Of a stretch of 11,723 bases of DNA, positions 1 through 7,157 are shown one piece after another. Each line of letters starts with the position of its first letter. The first letter of the stretch is position 1. Source of the DNA: Dunaliella salina. Taxonomy: Eukaryota > Chlorophyta > Chlorophyceae > Chlamydomonadales > Dunaliellaceae. Under the pieces are notes generated by a model, which was not told where the DNA came from, ran no database searches, and saw only the letters and a program-made list of their open reading frames with translations. Where the stretch lies: NCBI GenBank assembly GCA_002284615.2, contig MU069799.1, positions 237,778 through 249,500 on the forward strand. Reading direction: 5' to 3'. Position numbers and translations under genes: made by a program.

Positions 1-368
1 CGCACTGCATGTTTTTGGTTGTAGAGGGTGCCTGTGCGGTACTGCAGGATGGTACACTTCATGGGTACAGAGATGTTGGGCATATTTCTGAAGGCATTGC
101 TGATTTTTTTATTTACTTGCAGTAATAGGTTTTGATAATAAGAGTAGTAACCTGTTTTGGCATTGGCATATCCAAGCTTGTGTTTAGAATGCATGTGGGA
201 TTTGAGAGCATCTTGGAGATTGGGGAGATAGGTGAGCTTGTGGTTGGGTGGTGGACCCGTAGATGTGCCTGCAGCATGTACTCTTTCTTCCTTGGCTAAC
301 CAGAAAATATTTGTAAATGGATTTCCACCAGGACCTGCACCAGGGATCTCGGTGTCTGCCACACAGTT
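1..368 (-). pseudogene. LINE fragment 4: RNase H-to-C-terminal linker, runs off the left edge
   Basis: On the minus strand this stretch is open from about 368 to the window start. Reading down it, one sees VADTEIPGAGPGGNPF, then IFWLAKEERVHA, then LPNLQDALKSHMHSKHKLGYAN, then a YYSYYQNLL segment, and finally ILQYRTGTLYNQKHAV at the edge. The order, a [HR]KLG.AN block followed by a KYRTGTLYN-like block, is the one I know from the region after RNase H in a widespread class of non-LTR retrotransposons. It would be followed by the zinc motif, which lies outside the window. Bases 275-367 repeat 1555-1647 (LINE fragment 2) with only a handful of differences. No stop was found in the part I translated, so this fragment may be comparatively young. 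The family assignment is from memory of motifs; the strand and frame are seen directly. Confidence 0.72.
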
Positions 369-383
369 ATCCTGCCACACAGT
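356..383. repeat. 12-bp direct repeat at the seam between LINE fragments
   Basis: CTGCCACACAGT occurs at 356-367 and again at 372-383, with 4 bp between. The right copy belongs to the end of LINE fragment 3 and the left copy to the start of fragment 4, exactly where the homology of fragment 4 to 1555-1647 ends. It could be a target-site duplication left by insertion, or a slippage or microhomology joint. Confidence 0.6.
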
Positions 384-980
384 CAGAATTAAGCGTTTAA
401 TGACGTGGATACCTCTGTCTCTGGGATTCATATCTTGCACGTGATGCTTTGAATCTCTGCCTTGACAGGGCAGAACTATATTACCATCGGGGTGACTGCG
501 TTGCGTATTTGACGGTTGTCCAGATGGGAATAGCCAGTGTGGCATGTCTTGTTAGACACTATCAAAAATTTCCATCTCCAGAGAGCATGCACAGCTTTTC
601 TGGATTGCATGCATACATAGTAAGGATGTAGGGTCCAAAGTCTCCTTTGCTGATTGCTCCACCACAAATGCTGAGTGCTTGATGGTTCTGATTTATGTTC
701 ATTCTATTCATCTGTGGGTGAGTGCATCTGAGTAGGGTATGGGAGGTGCTATCAGGTGCACCACACAGAGTGCAAAGAGCAGGCCCATGGCGATTACTGA
801 AGATATTGGTATGTTTGCCATTGCGTAGGGTGTCTGTTCGATACTTGATGACATTGGTCTGCTCTTTGAGGGTCACAGCTTTCATATGGCAGAAAGCATC
901 TGAAACTGGGTTGGGTATTGGACAACCTCAGCCAGTTTGCATAGCTGTAAGCGTTCATGCTTGCTGTCCGCAATCTACTT
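369..980 (-). pseudogene. LINE fragment 3: C-terminal zinc-binding region, frameshifted
   Basis: Minus-strand translation in pieces. An ASMNAYSYANWL segment lies near 970-920. A frame change follows near 885-905, then AVTLKEQTNVIKYRTDTLRN and, at about 774-724, CTLCGAPDSTSHTLLRC. This fits the C-x2-C-x7-H-x4-C motif that ends many LINE ORF2 proteins. Downstream come NQNHQALSI and AISKGDFGPYIL, a stop at 562-564, and in another frame HPDGNIVLPCQGRDS and DRGIHVIKRLI, which resemble the extreme C-terminus of the same proteins. At least two frameshifts make it a dead copy. Bases 814-898 repeat 1841-1923 (fragment 1). The left limit near 368-383 is a seam with fragment 4, marked by a repeated 12-mer. 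Confidence 0.75.
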
Positions 981-983
981 AGA

Positions 984-1546
984 TGATTATGAGTATGGTA
1001 ATGAGTATGGTATGAGTATGGTGATGAGAGGGCTGAGGGAGAGTGGATCCAGGCAAAAGGGAAGGGCAGTAGGGCTGGAAAAAAGAAAAATGGCAAGGGA
1101 CACTAGGAAGGTGGCCGATCTGAGAGAGAATTGAGGTTGCTCATCCTCAATATAGATGGAATAGGTGACCCAAGAAAAGACGCGAATGCAGAGTTGAAAA
1201 CCAGGAATGTATTTGGCATCATCCAAAATAAGGTTAGCTTCTCCAATTGATTATATTGGGATTGGACTGAGAACTTGCTTCCTGCGCGGTTGTACTCACA
1301 TAACGCTCCTTGCCTTGCCTTGCCTTGCCTTACCTTGCCCTTGCCTTGCCTTAGTGCCCCTCAATCCTGCCTAACCAAGAGGTACCTCTACCTAAGCATA
1401 CCTGGGACCTTTGTATCTTTGCTGTTTGGAACATTGCAGCTCGAGTCCATCTTAACAACCAAAACAAAGACTGGCTACAGGGCCTGAAAGGAGATTTGAA
1501 AGAAGCCACAGAGTGGAAGCTGACAAATGCCAGCAGCCACCCTGCC
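984..1546. other. Gene-free spacer between LINE fragments, with microsatellites
   Basis: No convincing coding sequence was seen on either strand. The stretch holds three near-tandem copies of ATGAGTATGGT (989-999, 1001-1011, 1012-1022), a purine-rich tract (about 1025-1110) and a CCTTG pentanucleotide tract (1308-1352). Bits of minus-strand reading frame around 1226-1100 are open but match nothing I recognise. They may be LINE untranslated or decayed sequence. Confidence 0.5.
1308..1352. repeat. (CCTTG)n microsatellite
   Basis: About eight units of CCTTG, interrupted by one CCTTA and one extra C (CCCTTG). It is an imperfect pentanucleotide tract in a gene-free spacer. Confidence 0.9.
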
Positions 1547-1835
1547 CTAAATCCCATGCACTCTTTCTTCCTTGGCAAACCAGAAAATGTTTGTAAATGG
1601 ATTTCCACCAGGACCTGCACCAGGGATCTCGGTGTCTGCCACACGGTTCTGGGCTCGCTTTGCCTGATGCTTTGCAATGGCATCTGCACATTCATTTCCA
1701 GCGATGCCAGGGTGGGACTTTACCTTGTAAATTCGATTTTTGGTAAGGAAGTCTCTAAAGAGCGTTGAAATCATTTTAAGGACGTCTCCTTGGATATGCC
1801 TCAGATGTTTTTCAGGATAGAGAAGTTGTTTATGT
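1547..1835 (-). pseudogene. LINE fragment 2: RNase H domain C-terminal half
   Basis: The minus-strand reading frame here contains LLYPEKHLRHIQGD, then an FLTKNRIYKVKSHPGIAGNE segment that continues CADAIAKHQAK. The run KVKSHPGIAGNECAD is the classic RNase H signature, H-x-G-[IV]-x-G-N-E-x-A-D. The His codon is at 1712-1714 and the last catalytic Asp codon at 1682-1684. It is followed by VADTEIPGAGPGGNPFTNIF and WFAKEERVHG, after which a stop occurs and homology to fragment 4 ends. The N-terminal RNase H catalytic residues are missing: upstream the frame runs straight into fragment 1 (the NGKN segment), so the open frame across 1879-1836 is a chimera of two fragments and not one protein. Confidence 0.85.
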
Positions 1836-2443
1836 GTATTTTTGCCATTGTGTAGGGTGTCTTCGATACTTGATGACATTAATCTGTCCTTTGAGGGTCA
1901 CAGCTTTCATATGCCAGAAAGCACTACTGGTTTTGGAGTTAGCAGTCTGGTTAGCAGTGGGGTGAGTATTAAACACTCTCTGCAGGTTTTGCAATTTGTA
2001 AGGGATGAGAGTGTAATATTATCATTACTGTAATGCTCTCTTCTTTGAATGACCTTGCAGGAACACAACCATCTCATTCCTGGGTTTGAAGAACCCCACC
2101 ACACATGTCTTGAGGAGGAATTTTTCAAATGTGGTGGTATTACAGCAGCACTAAAATGCTGCTGCAATGTTACAATATTATTACAAAGACATGAAAAGTA
2201 ATATTACTTCCCACACTTTGCGCAGCTGTAAGTGCTAATGTTTGCTGCCCCCAGTTTGTGCCTTATATGCATGATTTGTTTCAGTTTGTCTTGGAGGTTT
2301 GAAAGGGGCCAGTACTCAGTACTCTGTATGAGAGTTAAGTGTTGTGCTTGGCGCAGCAAGCCAAAAAAAATAAGAAGAAGGTTTCCCTGTTTGGTGGAGA
2401 GAGGTGTCAGTTTTGTCAAGCAACAACGCTTCTTGAAGTGCAA
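1836..2443 (-). pseudogene. LINE fragment 1: linker and C-terminal region, interrupted
   Basis: On the minus strand, NLQDKLKQIMHIRHKLGAAN at about 2310-2235 matches the corresponding block of fragment 4. Near 1923-1841 the sequence parallels the AVTLKEQ..VIKYR block of fragment 3, but 2 bp are lost where fragment 3 reads TGTCTGTTCG (+ strand), which breaks the frame. Between these blocks lies an AT-rich insertion of roughly 200 bp (about 2000-2210) with no counterpart in fragment 3. The fragment stops abruptly at about 1836, where the RNase H of fragment 2 begins. This is a dead copy. Confidence 0.65.
2143..2164. other. Perfect hairpin inside the insertion in LINE fragment 1
   Basis: CAGCAGCA, a loop of CTAAAA, then TGCTGCTG: an 8-bp perfect stem. 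It lies within AT-rich sequence bounded by TAATATTA-type motifs near 2013-2022 and 2193-2203, which may mark a small inserted element. Confidence 0.6.
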
Positions 2444-2489
2444 GAGCCTCCGATTTCACTGTCTGAATCACTTTGTACAAGTGTGAAGG

Positions 2490-2661
2490 GTTGATTGACT
2501 AATACAATTTATAATTTGGCTGAGCTGCTAAAACTAGGTTTGGACCACCAACGTGCCAAGCTTTCTCATAAACTTCATGCCCATTCAGTTCAGTTTGCCC
2601 AGAAACATGCCATCCCTAAACATGCTTTTGAAGCAAGAGTACCTCTCACAGCCAGGTTCTA
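2490..2661 (+). pseudogene. Short coding-like relic of unknown identity
   Basis: One plus-strand frame is open for about 55 codons and ends at TAG (2659-2661). The inferred peptide contains LAELLKLGLDHQRAKLSHKL and then FAQKHAIPKHAFEARVPL, which has the look of real amphipathic protein rather than random translation. There is no ATG at its start and no family I can name. It could be the end of an exon or a decayed transposon protein. The rest of this interval up to 2926 shows nothing recognisable. Confidence 0.3.
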
Positions 2662-2926
2662 GGCCTAGTGCAAGTAATAACCCTCCAGACCCCCATCAGC
2701 CTGTTCTGTCTTGAATATTGTGGTGGAATGGACGCACGACTCTTTTGAGCCAATGTGTCTCCTTTTTCTTGATTCATGCAAGTAGAGTCTTTCTACCTAC
2801 ATAGTTTTCTTGTCAATTCTTGCTGCTCTTTGTTTGGATTTGTTCTGAACAGGCAAATGCTAAGGTGGAGAAGGAAAGGCACTTTAATTGCACACTCATG
2901 ATCCCTGAAAAATGGGCTTTGCCACT

Positions 2927-2930
2927 CTAC
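2927..2930. repeat. CTAC, candidate left target-site duplication
   Basis: CTAC directly precedes the first TGTCA terminus at 2931. The same four bases directly follow the last TGACA terminus at 5844 (5845-5848). A chance match of four bases has a probability of about 1/256, so this is suggestive only. Confidence 0.4.
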
Positions 2931-3052
2931 TGTCACGTCATATTATTGTTATTGCTAGATTGCTGCAATACCCAATGGATTGGGTAGTTTGGTCAGTTGG
3001 ACTGGATATTTATCTAGCTCTGATGGAACTGGCTGAGCCAGTTATTGAGAAG
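2931..3052 (+). repeat. Left arm of the unit 1 inverted repeat
   Basis: It pairs with 3328-3415. It includes an internal insertion containing the palindrome TACCCAAT-GG-ATTGGGTA (2969-2986), absent from the other arm. Confidence 0.85.
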
Positions 3053-3327
3053 TAGGTATGGTTTGAGGTCCAGGGGCTAGGTAACTCTAGCGCAAAGGAC
3101 GGAACCGCTGTTTCCAGCAAGTCCCAGGGGAAGTGATTCTGTGTTGGTTCAGCTGCTCTCCCCATCAGAAGCAGCACACAGAGGATTCCTTATACCAAAA
3201 TCATACTCCCTGTGGTTGCTTGGCTGCCTGCCCCGCTCTCCCCGGAGCTCAGGCAGCTCTACTCGGCCATCAGTCGCGCTTTATGTTATGTGAGTACGTC
3301 CAATATCAAAATTAGGGATAAGCGAAC

Positions 3328-3415
3328 CTTCTCAATAACTGGCCAGCCAGTTCCATCAGAGCTAGATAAATAATCAGTCGCAGCAATCTAGCAATAACAA
3401 TAATATGACGTGACA
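3328..3415 (-). repeat. Right arm of the unit 1 inverted repeat
   Basis: Its reverse complement matches 2931-3052 apart from the left-arm insertion and a few substitutions. It ends TGACA, then two bases (GC), then the TGTCA start of unit 2. Confidence 0.85.
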
Positions 3416-3417
3416 GC

Positions 3418-3474
3418 TGTCATGCAAGATCACTGTCCTACACATTTCACTGACCTGGCAGCACACAGCACTAC
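3418..3474 (+). repeat. 57-bp terminal inverted repeat, left copy
   Basis: It is identical to the reverse complement of 5788-5844 over all 57 bases; similarity stops sharply on both sides. Perfect identity implies a recent origin or gene conversion. Confidence 0.95.
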
Positions 3475-3479
3475 CCCCC

Positions 3480-3533
3480 TAATTCTTAGCAGATGGACAG
3501 AGGACTCAGACGAAGTACAGATGCTAAGAATTA
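3480..3533. other. Subterminal hairpin just inside the left TIR of unit 2
   Basis: TAATTCTTAGCA (3480-3491) and TGCTAAGAATTA (3522-3533) form a perfect 12-bp stem around a 30-base loop. Subterminal palindromes are common in transposon ends; the role here is unknown. In the direction of the gag-like gene it lies well downstream of the stop codon. Confidence 0.7.
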
Positions 3534-4257
3534 TCAAGTAAATGTCTCAAGTGCCTAGGATGAAATGGCTGACAGGTCTGTGAGCAAGCAGGCAGGCATG
3601 AACCCAATTTAGAAACACATTTGACGATGACTGGATTTAAAATGACTTCGACAGGCACTGGAAGTGGTATTTTCAAAGGATTGCCACTTGTCAACCAGCT
3701 CAACTTGTCTGCACAACTCTTCGAGAGTTCTCAGCCAAAAATCCTCAAGCACTAGCACACATCAAGACGACCCCCCAGCATGGAGCAAATCACATTTCAC
3801 TCATTTCCATACATCAATGCCAGAAAAAACCATCCATCTCACTCATAATTTCCCTCTAGCGTTCATGCTTGCTGCTCACTTCCAATGCCACTGCTCAGCT
3901 GACTCCGGAGTTCCAGATCACAAATTCCCCCAGGATGCACGCCCCCCGAAAGTGGGTTAAGTTGCCAATCAAAGTGAGAAAATCAGTGTCAACTCAGCCA
4001 GGAAATTTCAAAATTCAATCAAGTGGTTGGCGTCAATAATCTCCTGCATGAGACAGAGCTTCAAGGAGAGGCAAGAGTAACTTCTGAAAGGGCCAGTTAG
4101 TCAGCAGCACAACAAAGCCAATCAGTTGCTGCAGTTCAGAGCAGATGAACCAACAACTTAACCTGCTCAGCCCATATCCTCGATTTGTAGTGACTCTGCG
4201 AGCTTCAAGCAGACTTAAAAGAAGGTCAAAGCAGTTCAGATGTGCTGCACTGGTATG

Positions 4258-5544
4258 CTATGTTGGACCATGAAAAATGCTCGTGTGTTCCAGCAAAGAT
4301 ACAGCAGCCTTGGTGTTCATGTTGATTGTAAGAAGGCTGTCAGGCTGTGTTTGCAACAGGTGCAGCAGTCTTTCTTTTCCAAGTGCTCTTAAAGGTAACT
4401 CCAGGGTAGTGGGTGCTGGTGCGCATGTGTTTGTAGTGCTGGAGGATGCATTGCACTCTGCACCATCTTGAATGGGAGCAGAAAATGGCACAGCTGTTGT
4501 TGCATATTTTGTAGGTGGCACATGCATAGTTGAGCACGATCTTTGTGCTTGGTGCAGCTCATCATCAGAAGAAAAGATTGGGTTGTCCAGCATGGTAGCA
4601 TTCACCTGAAAAGTCTGTGGAGTTGCAAAACTCAGCTCAGGTGGTGGGTGAGGGCTTCTCTCAAAGTTGGGCCCATAGCACAGCACATTGCGCGAGTGAA
4701 TCCTTCCGCATTCTTGGCACAGTCTGCGTTTCCTGCAAAGCCGAGGACACTGAACTCCAGCAGCAAGCTGCTCATGTTGGCACAGATCACCCCCCAGCTG
4801 CGAGCTGCTGGGCATGTGATGGTGTCGGTGCATTTTCATTTCACAGAGCGCCTCTTTGTAACCTAGCAGAGTTGCCTTAAGCATTGTCAATTCCTCTGTT
4901 AACCTCTCCACTTTGTCTTCCAGTGGCTCTTTGGTCAGCAATGCTGCTGGTGGTTGAGCAGGCTTACGTGCAAGGCTGCTGATTTCAGGTGCATGTAATT
5001 GACTGTACCTCCTGGCAAGCAGGATGGACTCTTGCAGCAAAGCTCTGCCATGCATTAGGTCTGATTTGATCATCCTAGCCAGGTCAGGAGCATTCTTTTC
5101 CACAGCCGCAATGAACTGCCTCACCGCTTTCTTTTCCTTGATGTCTGCTTCCTTGGCCAGCTGCTGGAATGTCATTGCGAATGCAGCCACGTGCTCTCCT
5201 TGCTGCAACTCCATACTGTAAAACTGCTGCTCTTTGTCACCTGAGATGTGCTCAAACTCTGCAGACAAGGCTTTCAGTGTCAGAGACAGCAGCGCATCTT
5301 CTTCGTTAGACTCGGCAGCTTCAGCAATGATGGATTGCTTCTGCTCTCGAAACCATAAATATGCATAGGACTTGAAAGGAAAGCATGTATAACTCATCAC
5401 TTGAAACAGCTGTGCTGCACTGAGATTCATGGTGCACTTGGTGCAGAAATACCAGGCAGACAAATCATGCAGGAATGCATCCAGGTCATCTGTGCCAAGA
5501 TCACCTCTGAACTGTGGAGGCATGGTGAAGTTGACAGAAAGCAT
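4258..5544 (-). CDS. Gag-like (capsid) protein of a retroelement, 428 aa, intact
   Basis: Single uninterrupted ORF; an in-frame TAG at 5560-5562, five codons before the ATG, supports the start. Residues ~10-185 resemble a Ty3/Gypsy-type Gag: a PPQFRGD opening, an AYLWF core, a long helix, then QQFYSMELQQGEHVAAFAMT leading into FQQLAKEAD, the usual 'Q-G-E-x-V-x-x-F-x-x-x-F-x-x-L' region. Residues 208-238 form a leucine-rich coiled-coil candidate (DKVERLTEELTMLKATLLGY), followed by His-rich RHHHM. A Cys/His cluster follows: C266, C270, and C276-x2-C279-x3-H283-x5-C289, close to but not the canonical CX2CX4HX4C zinc knuckle. The tail (300-428) is Ser/Thr/Pro-rich with no aspartic-protease DTG/DSG. 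No pol sequence follows. Expected role: particle assembly and nucleic-acid binding. It could be a mobile element's Gag or a captured capsid gene. Family call is motif-based and moderate; ORF reality is high. Confidence 0.72.
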   Translation of the reverse strand: MLSVNFTMPPQFRGDLGTDDLDAFLHDLSAWYFCTKCTMNLSAAQLFQVMSYTCFPFKSYAYLWFREQKQSIIAEAAESNEEDALLSLTLKALSAEFEHISGDKEQQFYSMELQQGEHVAAFAMTFQQLAKEADIKEKKAVRQFIAAVEKNAPDLARMIKSDLMHGRALLQESILLARRYSQLHAPEISSLARKPAQPPAALLTKEPLEDKVERLTEELTMLKATLLGYKEALCEMKMHRHHHMPSSSQLGGDLCQHEQLAAGVQCPRLCRKRRLCQECGRIHSRNVLCYGPNFERSPHPPPELSFATPQTFQVNATMLDNPIFSSDDELHQAQRSCSTMHVPPTKYATTAVPFSAPIQDGAECNASSSTTNTCAPAPTTLELPLRALGKERLLHLLQTQPDSLLTINMNTKAAVSLLEHTSIFHGPT

Positions 5545-5787
5545 ATCTCTCGCGGGAATCTAGGACGCGTCTATCTAATTTCTAAAACATCATCAACTCA
5601 TGAGAACTCCGGGGAGGGCAAGTAGCAGCAACCAAATCGAACCCAACTAAACAACCAACCAAACTGCAGGATTCAATGTCATGCCATGTGGGCTGATAAC
5701 AGGGATGCATCGCAGGCATGGCTCACGACCGCATGGGTCCAGGAGAACCTTTTTTTTATGTTAGATAGGCAGCTTGGGCCTTGACAT

Positions 5788-5844
5788 GTAGTGCTGTGTG
5801 CTGCCAGGTCAGTGAAATGTGTAGGACAGTGATCTTGCATGACA
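5788..5844 (-). repeat. 57-bp terminal inverted repeat, right copy
   Basis: An exact inverted copy of 3418-3474. It lies about 245 bp upstream of the start codon of the gag-like gene (5544, minus strand), so in the gene's orientation it forms the 5' end of the element and is a possible place for its promoter. Confidence 0.95.
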
Positions 5845-5848
5845 CTAC
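5845..5848. repeat. CTAC, candidate right target-site duplication
   Basis: It matches CTAC at 2927-2930, so the four-base duplication would flank the pair of units and not unit 2 alone, whose left neighbour is the dinucleotide GC. Confidence 0.4.
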
Positions 5849-6390
5849 AAAGAAGAAAACCTCAGAGCAGCCCACCTTGAGCCCTTCCCCAGAAGCCAAT
5901 TACAGGATGATACTTGCCAAACTTGCTGGACCCCCATGAGCATAAAATAAACATTCGAAGAACTTGATTTTACTGACATGCCTCATGCGGCACATGCCAG
6001 CGCACATTTCACTGGGATTCTTGCTAGATCACAACCTCTGCATCCCATCACAGTGCATCCAGGCAGACCAAACGTCCACTGGGGACTGTCCTTCGTGCGC
6101 TAGCCTTACAAACTCTCAAAAAACAGAAAGGACCAAGACAGCAGAAGAAACAGAAATGGTGAAAGTCACTTGGCACCCCACTTAGGTACCCACTATCCTC
6201 CTTGAAAATCCAGATTGCAAAGCACATGTTTACAGTTTTGAACATTCTCATACAGACAGTCTTGCATCCTCACAACAAAACTCACCAGCTGCTGACATCA
6301 CTGTTGACAATCTCACTCATCAAGGTTTCGAGGGAGCCAAAGACACTGGCACACAACCCAGGGCCACCCCAAGCACAACAAAGCACACTT
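5849..6390. other. Intergenic or decayed sequence, no gene recognised
   Basis: The longest plus-strand frame, 5964-6185, has 73 codons of low-complexity, Thr/Lys-rich character and matches nothing I know. A CATAAAATAAAC stretch near 5941-5952 is AT-rich. The plus-strand relic that becomes clear from about 6391 may reach back into this interval in broken frames. Confidence 0.4.
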
Positions 6391-7157
6391 TGACCCAGAA
6401 ACTGCCAACCCACAGGCAGTCATTATACCAACAAATATGTGGGAAATTTGGCTTCATAGGGAGGATCTCATGGTACCGGGATCCAACAAAGATACCGATG
6501 ACAGCCAAAAAATCCTTTGGCTTTTGCCACTCAAGCTGCATGCATTTATGACACCAAAGGGAAATGTGCAGGCATTGTCACCCGTGAACGTCTACAATCC
6601 TGCTTCAAGCATGCAGTGCAGCCAGACAAGCGGGTCCCCACACCTCCATTCAGCCTCCTGTTTAAAACGAAGCTACTGAAATTATGGGCCCCTTCCACAG
6701 GTACACTTTCCACCTTGGGAACAGCAAAAAAAAAAAGAATCAAAGTCTTGCGCACACCTGCTACACAGTGCACACCCTAAGAGTCCTTGCGCGCTATGCA
6801 CTTATTACCCAAGAAAAGTTTGCAAGCCCCCTTGACTAGGGCCCCCATTTTAAGGCGTACTGGAGGCCTTATGCTCGAGATACAGTTTCGAGGTCCAACA
6901 CCAATATCTTGGGGACCAAATTCACAGGCAACTATTTTTGCCACCCTGCCTATGACCATCATACATGCCATGATGACGAATTCATCTACCACCTAGTCAT
7001 ACATGCCCTACCTTCAATCACAGACGCGACTAACCCAACTGCTGCTCCTCATGCTGGACCAAGGAAGTACACACGCGCAGGTTCACATGTTACCCCTGAC
7101 CATGCCACAGTCCTTGCCAGATTCCCTTCAAGCCTTTCTTCCTCTAGATCCTCCTGA
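6391..7157 (+). pseudogene. Frameshifted coding relic of unknown family
   Basis: One plus-strand frame reads FDPETANPQAVIIP, then MWEIWLHREDLMVPGSNK, up to about 6500. From there the sensible reading jumps to the next frame: FATQAACIYDTKGKCAGIVT, then RERLQSCFKHAVQPDK and TPPFSLLF to about 6665. The switch sits at a run of six A (6508-6513), as expected for a single-base indel. Later pieces such as GTKFTGNYFCHPAYDHHTCH (6912-6971) and a tail ending in TGA at 7155-7157 lie in other frames. AATAAA at 7172-7177 follows the last stop closely. The amino-acid texture is protein-like, but I cannot name the family. It may instead be exons of a gene or a transposon remnant. Confidence 0.45.

Larger units (their letters stand above)
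2931..3415. mobile_element. Foldback/MITE-like unit with long terminal inverted repeats (unit 1)
   Basis: The left arm (2931-3052) and right arm (3328-3415) are reverse complements. The outer 36 bp match perfectly, starting TGTCACGTCATATTATTG, and the inner part around TTTATCTAGCTCTGATGGAA matches almost perfectly. The left arm carries about 34 extra bases (roughly 2967-3000) that the right arm lacks. The roughly 275-bp interior (3053-3327) has no convincing gene. Long arms with a small noncoding centre are typical of foldback or MITE-type non-autonomous elements. The outer end TGTCA is shared with the adjacent unit 2. Confidence 0.8.
3418..5844 (-). mobile_element. Terminal-inverted-repeat element carrying a gag-like gene (unit 2)
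   Basis: A 57-bp sequence at 3418-3474 recurs at 5788-5844 as an exact reverse complement, enclosing about 2.3 kb with one long minus-strand gene. The termini read TGTCATGC...GCATGACA. A single gag-like ORF without protease, reverse transcriptase or integrase means the unit would be non-autonomous. Terminal inverted, not direct, repeats exclude an ordinary LTR pair. Termini of the form TGTNR...YNACA together with 4-bp duplications are described for Ginger-type transposons, whose integrase is related to that of Gypsy elements. LTR termini also start TG and end CA. The assignment to any superfamily is inference. Bases 3475-4257 lack a convincing gene apart from a hairpin at 3480-3533. Bases 5545-5787 form the leader of the gag-like gene. 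Confidence 0.7.

Noticed and set aside
3859..3875. 17-bp match (AGCGTTCATGCTTGCTG) to LINE fragment 3 at 950-966
   Set aside because: The similarity does not extend on either side, so it is too short to call a further LINE piece.
2931..5844. Ordinary LTR retrotransposon
   Set aside because: The flanking repeats are inverted, no direct repeat pair was found, no clear primer-binding site follows the 57-bp end, and no protease, RT or integrase is present.
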